This document shows, piece by piece, positions 23,543-36,116 of a stretch of 64,000 nt of DNA (its first letter is position 1; each line of letters opens with the position of its first letter). The notes under the pieces are model-generated. The model did not search any database. It was not told where the DNA came from and saw nothing but the letters and a program-made list of their open reading frames with translations. Made by a program: the position numbers and the translations under genes. The stretch comes from Mycolicibacterium fluoranthenivorans (lineage in GTDB: Bacteria; Actinomycetota; Actinomycetes; Mycobacteriales; Mycobacteriaceae). The stretch is taken from positions 1,674,001 to 1,738,000 of the forward strand of contig NZ_JAANOW010000001.1 of assembly GCF_011758805.1 (NCBI RefSeq), written 5' to 3'.

Positions 23543-25443
23543 GACAGTTCGTTGAAGCGGCTGAACCGCGCCGCGGCGATCGGGTTGGCGTCGGCCACCA
23601 GATCGCTGAACCGGTAGTTGGCGATCTTGGCGACCTCGATCAGCGCGAACGCCTTCTCGGCGGAATCGGAGTTGTCCATCCGGGACCAGCCGTTGCGCAG
23701 CACCCGGTCGAAATGCTCGGTCTCCTTGGCGCAGATGATCAACGGGAAGCCGAAGTGCTCGCGGTACGCGGTCGCCAATTCCACGACGTCATTGTGGTCG
23801 GACTCGTCGAGATTGGACAGCGCCACGTGGTCGACGGCCAGGGCGTGTCCGGTCTCGTCCTCGGCGCCCAGATCGTTGAACGCGTTGAGCAGTTCGAGCT
23901 GCTGCTCGGACGAGCCGGTGAGCACGGCATCCTGGAAGGCTTCCCGCAGCGCCAGGGTGTCGGCGAAGGGGCGCTGCTGGTAGGCCCGCTCAACCGCCCA
24001 CGGCACGTCCTGGACCACATGACCGAACACCTCGGTGAACCGCTCCGCGGTCATGGCGTTCACCTCGGTCAAGGTGATGGATCCGCCACCGGCCACCCGG
24101 GGCCCGCGCGAACCGGTATGGAAGAACACGATGTTGAGCACGATGGCAGCCACCGCGCCGATGCTGATCCCGCTGCCGAAGATGAGATCCAGGCCGGTGG
24201 GCATCGCCTTGGCGATATCGGGGTACGAGGTGACCCACAGTGCCAGCGCCAGGCTGGTGGTGACGATGATCAGGTTGCGGTGGTCGGTGAAGTCGACCTT
24301 GCCCAGTGTCTGGATGCCCACGACGGCGACGGTGGCGAACAGCGTCAGCGCCGCGCCGCCGAGCACCGGGTTGGGGATCGACGCGACCACGGCGGCGACC
24401 TTGGGCAGGAAGCCCAAGATGATCATGATGACACCGGCGGCAGCCACCACCCAGCGGCTCTTGACGCCGGTCAGTCGCACCAGGCCGACGTTCTCGGAGA
24501 ACGCGGTGTAGGGGAACGAGTTGAAGATGCCGCCGATGGCGGTGGCCACCCCGTCGGCGCGCAGCACGTTGCCGATATCGGAGGCCTTGATGCGCTTGCC
24601 GACGATCTCGCCGGTGGCGATCGTCGAACCGGTCGACTCCACGGCGGTGATCAGCAGCACGATGATCATGGTCAGACACGCGACGAAGTCGAACTTGGGC
24701 ATGCCGAACAGGAAGGGCGGTGTGAAGCCGAACGCGGCCGCCTGGCCCACCTTGTCGAAGCTCATATCGCCGAGCAGGAAGGCGACCGTGCAGCCGATCA
24801 CCAGTCCGAGCAGCACCGCGATGGTGGCCACGAACCCGCGGAACAGGCGCTGGATGGCGACGATGATCGCGATGGTGCCCAGCGCGTAGAGGAACCACCG
24901 GATGTTCGTCGGGTCGGTCTTGTGCGTGTGCGGATTGGTGACGGCGTCCATGGCGCCGACCGGGACCAGGCAGAGTCCGATGATGGTGATCAACGTTCCC
25001 GTCACCACCGGCGGGAAGAATTTCAGCAGTTTGATGAAGATCGGCGCGATGAGGAACGTGAAGACACCGGCGACGATCACCGCCCCGTACACGTACAGCA
25101 GACTGGCCGCGCCGCCGCCATGGGCCAGCCCGATCGCGATGATGGGGGACACCCCGGCGAATGTGACGCCTTGCAGCAGCGGTAGCCGGACCCCGACCTT
25201 CCAGAACCCCACCGCCTGGATGATCGAGGCGATCCCGCAGGTGAAGAGGTCGGCGGTGATGAGTTTGACCAGGTCTTCGGCCGGTAGGTTGATCGCGCCG
25301 GCGATGATGATCGGGACCAGCACCGCGCCGGCGTAGAACGCCACCACGTGCTGGAAGCCGTACAGCGCAAGCTTGGGGACCGGCAGCACCTCGTCGACGG
25401 GGTGCGTGCGCTTGGCTTGCGGCTTTTTTGTCGGGGCCGTCAT
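23539..25443 (-). CDS. NCS2 urate/xanthine permease fused to an OHCU-decarboxylase-like domain
   Basis: 634 residues. Residues about 20-455 form an NCS2 (UraA/PucJ-type) transporter with about 12-14 helices, including FGFTPPFLFGMPKFDF and VESTGSTIATGEIVGKRI, the substrate-binding Glu helix. Residues about 465-634 resemble OHCU decarboxylase (AYREHFGFPLIICAKETEHF; KAFALIEVAKIANYRFSDL). The catalytic GHP motif of that family is not visible in the tail, so it may be structural or help channel product. It is the first gene of the operon with uraD, hiuH and uricase. The start is 33 bp from the divergent MobA-like gene. Confidence 0.88.
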   Translation of the reverse strand: MTAPTKKPQAKRTHPVDEVLPVPKLALYGFQHVVAFYAGAVLVPIIIAGAINLPAEDLVKLITADLFTCGIASIIQAVGFWKVGVRLPLLQGVTFAGVSPIIAIGLAHGGGAASLLYVYGAVIVAGVFTFLIAPIFIKLLKFFPPVVTGTLITIIGLCLVPVGAMDAVTNPHTHKTDPTNIRWFLYALGTIAIIVAIQRLFRGFVATIAVLLGLVIGCTVAFLLGDMSFDKVGQAAAFGFTPPFLFGMPKFDFVACLTMIIVLLITAVESTGSTIATGEIVGKRIKASDIGNVLRADGVATAIGGIFNSFPYTAFSENVGLVRLTGVKSRWVVAAAGVIMIILGFLPKVAAVVASIPNPVLGGAALTLFATVAVVGIQTLGKVDFTDHRNLIIVTTSLALALWVTSYPDIAKAMPTGLDLIFGSGISIGAVAAIVLNIVFFHTGSRGPRVAGGGSITLTEVNAMTAERFTEVFGHVVQDVPWAVERAYQQRPFADTLALREAFQDAVLTGSSEQQLELLNAFNDLGAEDETGHALAVDHVALSNLDESDHNDVVELATAYREHFGFPLIICAKETEHFDRVLRNGWSRMDNSDSAEKAFALIEVAKIANYRFSDLVADANPIAAARFSRFNELS

Positions 25444-25476
25444 CGTTCAAGAATCGTTCACGTTCACACTGTTCGC

Positions 25477-26013
25477 ATGTCGAGTTCTCATGTGGCCGCC
25501 GGCGTACTGCTGGCCGCCGGTGCGGGAACTCGGTATGGAATGCCGAAAGTACTTGCCGAACAGGGGAGTTGGCTGAGCGCGGCGGTGACGGCGCTGCGCG
25601 ACGGCGGCTGCCGGGACATCGTCGTCGTGCTGGGGGCGGCGGTGGTGCCGGTGCCCGCGCCGGCGCGCGCGGTGGTGGCCGACGACTGGGCCGACGGGCT
25701 CTCGGCATCGTTGCGTGCGGGGATCAGGGCAGTGGACGCCGAGCTGGCGGTCATCACACTGGTGGACACCCCCGATATCGGTGCGGACGCGGTACGCCGG
25801 GTGCTGGCCGCGGCCGCCGAGACGGGGCTCGCCCGGGCGGTGTACGCGGGCCGGCCCGGTCACCCGGTGGTGATCGCGCGCCGGTTCTGGCCGCAGATGC
25901 TGGCCGCCGCGCACGGGGACACCGGGGCGGGCCCGTTCCTGCGGGGACGCGCCGATGTGGTCGACGTCGAGTGCGCCGACCTCGGCACCGGCGCCGATGT
26001 CGACGAGCCTTAG
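25477..26013 (+). CDS. MobA-like nucleotidyltransferase (molybdenum cofactor cytidylyl/guanylyl transfer candidate)
   Basis: 178 residues from ATG 25477. The NTP-transferase signature is [17 protein letters not shown] near residue 10, followed by a VDTPDIG metal-binding Asp segment and [13 protein letters not shown]. Proteins of this type mature the molybdopterin cofactor of xanthine dehydrogenases (MocA/PucB-like). It is divergent from the urate permease operon and 11 kb from the xdh genes, which it may serve. The stop overlaps the stop of mdh on the other strand. Confidence 0.83.
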   Translation: MSSSHVAAGVLLAAGAGTRYGMPKVLAEQGSWLSAAVTALRDGGCRDIVVVLGAAVVPVPAPARAVVADDWADGLSASLRAGIRAVDAELAVITLVDTPDIGADAVRRVLAAAAETGLARAVYAGRPGHPVVIARRFWPQMLAAAHGDTGAGPFLRGRADVVDVECADLGTGADVDEP

Positions 26014-26990
26014 AGCAGGCCCAGTCGTTCCACCGCGGACCGCTCGTCGAGCAGCTCGGCCACCGAGGCGTCGATGCGGGCGCGGGAGAACTCGTTGATG
26101 TCCAGGCCCTCGACGATCTGCCAGGCGCCGTCGATCGCGCGGACCGGCAGGGAGGCCACCACACCCTCGGGGATGCCGTAGACGCCGGGTGACGGCAGCG
26201 CGACCGACGTCCAGTCCGCCGGGTCGGTGCCGTCCACCCAGTCGCGGACGTGGTCGATGGCGGCGTTGGCGGCCGACGCCGCCGAGGAGGTGCCGCGTGC
26301 CTCGATGATGGCGGTGCCGCGGGTGGCCACCGTCGGGATGAAATCCTTTGCCAGCCAATCAGTGTCGGCGGCGAACTCGGCACCGGGATGGCCGCCCACT
26401 TCGGCGTGGAAGATGTCCGGGTACATGGTCGGGGAGTGGTTACCCCACACCGTCACCCGGGAGACCTCGGTGACGTGCACCCCGGCGTGGGCGGCCAGCG
26501 CGGCCACCGCCCGGTTGTGGTCGAGTCGGGTGAGCGCGGTGAATCTGCTCGCCGGGATGTCGGGTGCGTGCGCGGAGGCGACCAGGGCGTTGGTGTTGGC
26601 GGGATTGCCGACCACCACGATGCGCACATCGCTGCCCGCGCCGGAGTTCAGGGCCTTGCCCGCCTCGGCGAATATCGCGGCGTTGGCGGCCAGCAGGTCG
26701 GCTCGTTCCATTCCCTTGCTGCGCGGCCGCGCGCCCACCAGCAGGGCGACGTCGACACCGTCGAAGGCGCGCACGGGATCGTCGTGGATCTCGATGTCGA
26801 CCAGCAGATCGAAGGCGCTGTCCACGAGTTCCATCACCACACCCTCGGCGGCCCGGATCGCGCCGGGCAGTTCCAGCAGCCGCAGGGTGACGGGCACATC
26901 GCGGCCGAGCAGAGCGCCGGCGCCGATGTGGAACAGGGCGGCGTAGCCGATCTGGCCGGCGGCGCCGGTCACCGTGACGATCTTGCTCAC
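26010..26990 (-). CDS. mdh: Malate dehydrogenase
   Basis: 326 residues from GTG 26988-26990. Rossmann motif [15 protein letters not shown] at the N terminus, [15 protein letters not shown] (substrate-binding Arg loop), [16 protein letters not shown] and the catalytic His in [11 protein letters not shown]. This is the long cytosolic MDH type, converting malate to oxaloacetate with NAD. It overlaps the upstream 110-residue gene by 4 bp (GTGA). Confidence 0.95.
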   Translation of the reverse strand: MSKIVTVTGAAGQIGYAALFHIGAGALLGRDVPVTLRLLELPGAIRAAEGVVMELVDSAFDLLVDIEIHDDPVRAFDGVDVALLVGARPRSKGMERADLLAANAAIFAEAGKALNSGAGSDVRIVVVGNPANTNALVASAHAPDIPASRFTALTRLDHNRAVAALAAHAGVHVTEVSRVTVWGNHSPTMYPDIFHAEVGGHPGAEFAADTDWLAKDFIPTVATRGTAIIEARGTSSAASAANAAIDHVRDWVDGTDPADWTSVALPSPGVYGIPEGVVASLPVRAIDGAWQIVEGLDINEFSRARIDASVAELLDERSAVERLGLL

Positions 26991-27319
26991 GTGTGCACCT
27001 CCAGGCCGAGCACCATCTCCGCGTACCGCCGGACGGTGTCCTCCGACATCACGGCGGCATCCTCGAAGCCGGGGCGGCCGCGGCTGTGCAGATATCCGGT
27101 GACGGGGTCGAGGACGACTTCGGCGAGCAACTCGCCGGTGGTCGGCTCGCACACCGCCCAGGTGTAGCGCGTGTCGTCGGCCCAGCCGTCCTCGGCGTCG
27201 TGCACGTAGTCCAGGTCGACCTCACCGAGGTCGGCCAGCGCCGGCCGGTCGTCGACCCGGTCATCGCAGCGCAGACCGCGCAGGTACCACTGGCCGTTGT
27301 TGATCTCTACCGGCTCCAT
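26987..27319 (-). CDS. Hypothetical 110-residue protein upstream of mdh
   Basis: The ATG is preceded by GGGGAG. It is acidic, with a segment [20 protein letters not shown] and [17 protein letters not shown] that resembles beta-strands of an acetyltransferase-like fold, but I cannot assign a family. Translational coupling to mdh is visible. No signal peptide or membrane helix. Confidence 0.7.
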   Translation of the reverse strand: MEPVEINNGQWYLRGLRCDDRVDDRPALADLGEVDLDYVHDAEDGWADDTRYTWAVCEPTTGELLAEVVLDPVTGYLHSRGRPGFEDAAVMSEDTVRRYAEMVLGLEVHT

Positions 27320-27334
27320 ATGACTCCCCAGAAT

Positions 27335-27395
27335 GCCGAATGGCCACGTGTGGCACAGGATTCACCGGAATCCGTGCCACAGGTGGCCACTCGGC
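27335..27395 (-). terminator. Very long near-perfect hairpin after accA3
   Basis: The left arm 27335-27363 and right arm 27368-27395 pair over about 28 bp with two mismatches and one single-base bulge, around the loop ACCG. It lies 10 bp beyond the accA3 stop and before the next gene on the same strand, so it most likely ends accA3 transcription or stabilises the mRNA end. No T-run follows. Confidence 0.75.
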
Positions 27396-27404
27396 TGATG
27401 CGAA

Positions 27405-29222
<1,818 letters not shown>

Positions 29223-29433
29223 CTAAGAAACGTCTTTAAGAATCTATCGGGCGAAGTGTATGCGTCCAATTCCGGGGGTGGCGAGTCGGCACCCCGAAAA
29301 ATTGTCAAGCCACCGTTGCCATTTCGGTAAACACATGTAGTTACTGACGAGTACGTTGACCTGCTGCGCAGGTCGGCCCCGATACGACGCTGGCGGCGCC
29401 CGGTCGGGCACCGCCGGCACGGGGTGACGACAA

Positions 29434-30870
29434 TCAGGCGAACAACGACGGGATGCCCTGCATCGATGCGACGGGTTCCACGCCCAGGGCATTGGCGAGC
29501 AGTGACGGTGCCACGTCGAGCACATCCACCTCTTTGCGCGACGGGTCGGGTGCGATGCCGGCGCCCGCGGCGATCAGGATTCCCTCCGGGATGTGGTAGC
29601 CGGTGTTGATGCCGCCGATCCGGGGTTGCCGGGTGAGGCCGAGCTTCTCCGGCGGGGCGACGACCTCGCCCGACTCGCCGTTGCCGGGGCGGAAGCGCAA
29701 CATGGCGGAGTCTTCGCAGCCCAGCATGTAATCGATGCCGAAGGTCACCGTCTTGCCCTCGACCCGGATACGCGCGAAGAGCGGGCCCTTGCCTTCGACG
29801 GACACCGACGCCAGCGGCGGCCCCGCCGCGCGGGCATCGTCCTCGGTGTCGAACACCAGCGACACCATCGGATACATCGCCAGCCCCGGGCCGAGGGGGC
29901 GTAGCCCCAGCGACTCGGCGAGCAAGGTGTAGTCCTCGACGACGTGCATGTGGTCGCTGAGTTCGGGAACCGCGACCGGCCCCTGACCCATGCTCGCCGA
30001 GACGACGAGCATCGAGTCCGGGTTCTTGGCCAGGTATTTGCGTATGCGTCCGATCTGCCGGTCGGCGATGTCCATCGCCGCGATGATGAAGCTGCCGTAC
30101 ACGTCATCGGAGGTGTACTCGAACCGCTCGGTGTAACCGGGCATGCCGTCACCCCAGAAGCGGTGCATCATGCCGGCCACGTGGTTGGTGAAGAACACGC
30201 TCAGGCGCGGCTGGTGCGTGCGGTGCAGTTTCCAGAACAGGTCGAAGCTCAGTGGCGCCTGCATCGCCGAACGGAACGCCTTGTAGCGGGGGTCGACGCG
30301 CTCCTTGACCAGATGGGTGCCCAGCGTGGCCATGGAGCGCGGGGTCAGACCCTGGCGCACCAGGGTGGCCGCGGTTGCTGCCAGCGCCTTGGGGTGCATG
30401 GCGGCGTCCGGGGAGAACCCGTTCTCGCCCGTCATCGCCAGGTTGAACGTCTGGAAGGTCTCCAGGGTGGGCGGAAACGTCTTGGCATCCCGGCTGAACG
30501 TGTCCGGGATATAGAAGCCGCCGTGCCGGAACCGACGGGCCGGCCAACTCTGCATAGGGCCGAACACGCCGACCGAGAGGCCGGCGCTCTCGGCCACGTC
30601 CCAGATCGGTTCGCCGCGGAACGTCGTCGGGTCCTGCCCCAGGTCAAAGGAATTGTGGTCGTAGGTCGACATGTGCAGCGTCGGCCACGTGCGCCACGGT
30701 TGCAGGCCCTGATGCTCTTCGCGGTCCTCGTGTACGGTCGTCAGCGATTGCCCCTCCCGCAGGAGCGTGGCGATATGTGACTCCGGGCGCCTGTTGACGT
30801 AGATCTCCACGACATCCCACGGGACCTCGTTGAGTTCGTACAGGATGACGTCTCTGTGTTGCCGGTCCAT
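29434..30870 (-). CDS. Alkaline-phosphatase-superfamily phosphodiesterase
   Basis: 478 residues without signal peptide. The fold resembles type I phosphodiesterase/nucleotide pyrophosphatase proteins: a first metal region near residue 10 (ILYELNEVPWDVV), a likely Thr nucleophile in PWRTWPTLHM, the metal-binding FFTNHVAGMMHRFWGD, and SDHMHVVEDY near residue 310. Some positions deviate (Glu/Asn where Asp is usual), so activity should be judged with care. It is inserted between accA3 and the sufE-sseA pair, which are neighbours in M. tuberculosis. The substrate is unknown. Confidence 0.7.
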   Translation of the reverse strand: MDRQHRDVILYELNEVPWDVVEIYVNRRPESHIATLLREGQSLTTVHEDREEHQGLQPWRTWPTLHMSTYDHNSFDLGQDPTTFRGEPIWDVAESAGLSVGVFGPMQSWPARRFRHGGFYIPDTFSRDAKTFPPTLETFQTFNLAMTGENGFSPDAAMHPKALAATAATLVRQGLTPRSMATLGTHLVKERVDPRYKAFRSAMQAPLSFDLFWKLHRTHQPRLSVFFTNHVAGMMHRFWGDGMPGYTERFEYTSDDVYGSFIIAAMDIADRQIGRIRKYLAKNPDSMLVVSASMGQGPVAVPELSDHMHVVEDYTLLAESLGLRPLGPGLAMYPMVSLVFDTEDDARAAGPPLASVSVEGKGPLFARIRVEGKTVTFGIDYMLGCEDSAMLRFRPGNGESGEVVAPPEKLGLTRQPRIGGINTGYHIPEGILIAAGAGIAPDPSRKEVDVLDVAPSLLANALGVEPVASMQGIPSLFA

Positions 30871-31074
30871 GAAGGCGGGGACCTTTCGTGATTGCTTCCT
30901 CGTCTTGTGTCCGGCTGTTGCCGTAGGCGGGCGGCATCTTTGCCGAACCTGCGCTCATGGAGCATTCTGGCATGACGGAAGCGTCAATGTTGCCACTCGC
31001 TGTGTATTTCATGAGCAGCCGCACAGTACGGGCTTGGCGCGCCGGCTGGGGACGAGGGGCTCAGCGAAGCCGAG
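30871..31074. other. Intergenic region before the phosphodiesterase gene
   Basis: 204 bp without a gene. It must hold the phosphodiesterase promoter on the minus strand (a TTGACG hexamer is present at 30988-30993) and the end of the sufE transcript. No strong hairpin recognised. Confidence 0.4.
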
Positions 31075-31494
31075 TCACGCCGTCTGCAGGCGCCGTTTGA
31101 TCCGGGCGAGCATGGCAGACATCCCGCGCAGGCGTAGCGGGCTGATCAACGCGGCCAGCCCCAGATCGGCGTAGAAGTCGTCGGGCACGGCCAGGATGTC
31201 GGATGCCGACTGGCCGTCCAGCCCCGCCGCGAGGATGGCGGCGAAGCCCCGGGTGGTCGGGGCCTCGGCCGGTGCGCTGAAGTACAGGCGCACGGCGTCC
31301 CGGTCGGCCGCGTCCACATCGAGGAACAACGGTGACTGGCATTCGGGAACCGGCTCCATCGCCGCCTCTTCGAGGTGGGCGGGCAGGGGTGGCAGCTCAT
31401 TGGCGAACTCCAGCAGCAGCGCAAGCTTGTCCTGGCCCGTCATCTCCTGGAACTCGGCGACCACCTCGGCGAGCGCGGAGGGCATCGCGCTCAT
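31075..31494 (-). CDS. SufE-family protein
   Basis: 139 residues, the counterpart of Rv3284. The Cys that accepts sulfur is in VPECQSPLF near residue 51, and the tail [18 protein letters not shown] is typical. SufE proteins shuttle sulfane sulfur to cluster or sulfur-carrier partners. Its ATG overlaps the sseA stop by 4 bp, so it probably works with the SseA rhodanese. It has no link to the carboxylases beyond position. Confidence 0.9.
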   Translation of the reverse strand: MSAMPSALAEVVAEFQEMTGQDKLALLLEFANELPPLPAHLEEAAMEPVPECQSPLFLDVDAADRDAVRLYFSAPAEAPTTRGFAAILAAGLDGQSASDILAVPDDFYADLGLAALISPLRLRGMSAMLARIKRRLQTA

Positions 31495-32375
31495 GCCGAA
31501 CCGGGCTCTTCTCCCACCGCCACCGGCACCCGCACGGCGTTACCCCATTCGGTCCACGAACCGTCGTAGTTGCGTACCCCGGGCAGCCCCAGGAGGTGGG
31601 TCAGCACGAACCAGGTGTGGCTGGACCGCTCGCCGATGCGGCAGTACACGATCGTCTTGTCGTCGGCACCGAGGTGACCGTAGAGCTTCTCCAGTTCGGC
31701 GCGGCTGCGGAACCGACCACTCTCATCGGCGGCCTTGGCCCAGGGGATCGACACCGCCGTCGGGATGTGGCCGCCGCGCAGGGCGCCTTCCTCCGGGTAG
31801 TCGGGCATGTGGGTGCGCTCGCCGGTGTACTCCTGCGGGGACCGGACATCGATGAGCGGCTGGGTGCCCAGCGCGGCGAGGACATCGTCGCGATACGCCC
31901 GGATGGGGCTGTCATTGCGTTCGACCGTCGGATATCCGGTGGTCTGCTTGGTGGGTACCTCCAGCGAGGTGTCCCGGCCGTGCGAGACCCACAGGTCGCG
32001 GCCACCGTCGAGCAGGCGCACGTCGGGATGCCCGAAGAGGGTGAACACCCAGAGTGCGTACGCGGCCCACCAGTTGCTCTTGTCGCCGTAGATCACGACG
32101 GTGTCCTCGCGCGAGATGTCCTTGCGGTTCATCAGGTCGGCGAACTGGGCGCCATCGATGTAATCGCGGACGGTCGGATCGTTGAGGTCGACGTGCCAGT
32201 CGATCTTCACCGCACCCGGGATATGGCCGGTGTCGTAGAGCAGCACGTCCTCGTCGGACTCGACGATGGCGAGCCCGGGGCGGCCCAGATTGGCCGAGAG
32301 CCAGTCAGCGGTGACCAGGCGTTCCGGGTGGGCATAGGCGGCGAGGGCAGGATCGGGATCTGCGGCTAATGGCAC
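31491..32375 (-). CDS. sseA: Thiosulfate/3-mercaptopyruvate sulfurtransferase
   Basis: 294 residues, two rhodanese domains. The N-terminal domain is non-catalytic ([12 protein letters not shown] lacks Cys), while the C-terminal one has the active-site Cys in [11 protein letters not shown]. It corresponds to Rv3283, which works with its SufE-like neighbour. GTG start at 32373-32375 with a leaderless promoter. Confidence 0.93.
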   Translation of the reverse strand: MPLAADPDPALAAYAHPERLVTADWLSANLGRPGLAIVESDEDVLLYDTGHIPGAVKIDWHVDLNDPTVRDYIDGAQFADLMNRKDISREDTVVIYGDKSNWWAAYALWVFTLFGHPDVRLLDGGRDLWVSHGRDTSLEVPTKQTTGYPTVERNDSPIRAYRDDVLAALGTQPLIDVRSPQEYTGERTHMPDYPEEGALRGGHIPTAVSIPWAKAADESGRFRSRAELEKLYGHLGADDKTIVYCRIGERSSHTWFVLTHLLGLPGVRNYDGSWTEWGNAVRVPVAVGEEPGSA

Positions 32376-32381
32376 GGTCCG

Positions 32382-32387
32382 AGCCTA
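32382..32387 (-). promoter_or_regulatory. Leaderless -10 element of sseA
   Basis: TAGGCT on the minus strand, 6 nt before the GTG start. The same hexamer and spacing precede the Mrr-like gene at 10.5 kb. Confidence 0.5.
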
Positions 32388-32542
32388 CTCACGCAGCGTG
32401 GCGCGCGGGAGGACAGGCCTGATCCAGGCGGGCCGCCGACAGTGGCCCGGGGGACTGCCCGAAGTCGTCGTCCTCTCGTGCCGCGCACCGGTGGGCGGTC
32501 GGCTCACCGGTGCGGCCGGCGGTCAGGGCACAATGGGCGGCC

Positions 32543-33442
32543 ATGGGCGTGAGAGTGATCCGAGTAACAGGTGCCGGGATCGCGGCGGTGGCGACCTGCG
32601 CGGTGATCGCCGCCTGTACCAGCACGGTGCCCGGGCAACCCGCCGCCAGTGGCACGCAGACGACGACCAGCGGCGCCCCCGGTCAGCCCGCGAGCGGCCC
32701 GCGGGTGGCCAAAGAGGCGCTGCAGAAGGTGGTCGTCGATCAACTCGCCCGCTCCGGGGTGACCCCACAGTCGGTGGCCTGCCCGCAAGATCTGATCGGC
32801 CAGGTCGGGCAGTCGGTCCGCTGTGACGTCACCGTCAGCGCGGTGAACAGTTTTCAGATCGCCATCGCGGTGACGGGCGTCAAAGGCAGCGAGGTGAACT
32901 ACGCGATGACACCGTCGGTGAGCAAGAGCCAGCTCGCGGTGTCGGTCGCCGACATGGTCAATCGTTCGACCCAGACCGCCCCGGACTCGGTGAGTTGCGA
33001 ATCGGACCTGGACGGCAAGGTGGGGGCGACGGCGTACTGCAATGTCACCGTTGCGGGGGCGGCCACCCGACAGGCGGTGGTGGTCACCAAGGTGCAGGGC
33101 CTGGCGATGGACTACGGGCTGGCGACGGCCCAGGGGAGTGATCCGGCGCAGCCGCCGACCGGCACTCCGCCGCCGGGGCCCGGTGGCGGCCCGGTGCTGG
33201 CGCCCAACGGTGGCCTGGGCGCGACCCTGCCCAAGGCTGTCGCCGAAGGCGCGCTGCTTGCCCAGTTGCGGCAAACCGGCCAGGTCCCGGACTCGGCCAG
33301 CTGCGCCGGTGACATGCCCATCTCCGTCGGTGCCACCCTGCCGTGCACCGCGGTGACCGCGGGCCGGGGACAGAACTACCTGCTGGTGGTGGCTTCCGTG
33401 GTGAACGGCAGCGCCACTTTCAAAGTGCTTCCAGCACAGTAA
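32543..33442 (+). CDS. Lipoprotein with three DUF4333-like domains
   Basis: 299 residues from ATG 32543. Signal peptide with lipobox VIAAC (lipidated Cys near residue 25), a Ser/Gly/Pro-rich linker, then three homologous modules of about 70 residues, each with a Cys pair: SVACPQDLIG..VRCDV, SVSCESDLDG..AYCNV and SASCAGDMPI..LPCTA. A Pro/Gly linker separates modules two and three. DUF4333 proteins are secreted or anchored and of unknown role, possibly binding a wall or lipid ligand. Its stop lies 3 bp from the convergent maf stop. Confidence 0.83.
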   Translation: MGVRVIRVTGAGIAAVATCAVIAACTSTVPGQPAASGTQTTTSGAPGQPASGPRVAKEALQKVVVDQLARSGVTPQSVACPQDLIGQVGQSVRCDVTVSAVNSFQIAIAVTGVKGSEVNYAMTPSVSKSQLAVSVADMVNRSTQTAPDSVSCESDLDGKVGATAYCNVTVAGAATRQAVVVTKVQGLAMDYGLATAQGSDPAQPPTGTPPPGPGGGPVLAPNGGLGATLPKAVAEGALLAQLRQTGQVPDSASCAGDMPISVGATLPCTAVTAGRGQNYLLVVASVVNGSATFKVLPAQ

Positions 33443-33445
33443 TTT

Positions 33446-34089
33446 TCAGCTGTGCTGTGGCGCCGGATTGGCGGTCCACAGGTGCGCCACGCTCAGCCCC
33501 AACCGCGCCAGCATGGTGCGCAGCAAGGGGAGGCTGAGGCCGATCACGTTCGACGGATCACCCTCGATGCGGTCCACGAACCAACCACCGAGACCATCGA
33601 GGGTGAAGCCGCCCGCCACCCAGAGTGGCTCACCGCTGGCCAGATAGGCCTCCAGGTCGGAGGGCTCGGGGTCTGCGAAATGCACTGTGGTGGAGGCCGT
33701 CTGGACGCCCCGGCCGACGACCTGGCCATCGCGCACATGCAGCACGGTATGCCCGGTGTGCAGGATTCCGGGACGGCCCGCGCAGGACTGCCACTGCGCC
33801 CTGGCTGCCTCGATGCTGCCGGGCTTGCCGCGCAGTCGGCCGTCGACTTCGAGCATCGAATCGCAACCGATCACCACGCAATCCGCGGCCGTCTCGGCAT
33901 CCAGCGATCCGGCCACCCGGTCGGCTTTGGCGCTGGACAGGGCCAGCACCACCTCCGCGGCGGGCGCGCCTGGTAACGACGCCATGATGGCGTCCTCGTC
34001 GACATCGGAGACCAGCACCAGCGGTTCGATGCCTGCGTGCCGGAGTACCCCGAGCCGGCCCGCAGAGGCCGAGCCCAGGACAACTCGCG

Positions 34090-34093
<4 letters not shown>
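33446..34093 (-). CDS. Maf-family nucleotide pyrophosphatase
   Basis: 215 residues from ATG 34091-34093. Motifs are [17 protein letters not shown] at the N terminus, [17 protein letters not shown] and [18 protein letters not shown]. Maf proteins hydrolyse modified or canonical nucleoside triphosphates, such as dTTP or UTP, as housecleaning enzymes. It corresponds to Rv3282 and overlaps accE5 by 4 bp. The frame upstream of 34093 is open but antisense/alternative to accE5. Confidence 0.92.
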
Positions 34094-36035
<1,942 letters not shown>

Positions 36036-36103
36036 CTAAGAACGCGGATAGTTGGGTGCGGTTTGGGCGTTTCACGCCGGCTTGCCACAGAGCTCCGGTT
36101 TTG

Positions 36104-36109
36104 TAGGGT
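36104..36109 (+). promoter_or_regulatory. -10 element of the first exopolysaccharide glycosyltransferase gene
   Basis: TAGGGT, 7 nt before the ATG at 36117. It favours the upstream ATG start over the internal GTG at 36162. Confidence 0.45.
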
Positions 36110-36116
36110 GGCTGCC

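Noticed and set aside
23713..25185. 490-codon plus-strand frame
   Set aside because: Antisense of the urate permease fusion, composed of His/Asp/Gly/Gln-rich sequence typical of shadow frames.
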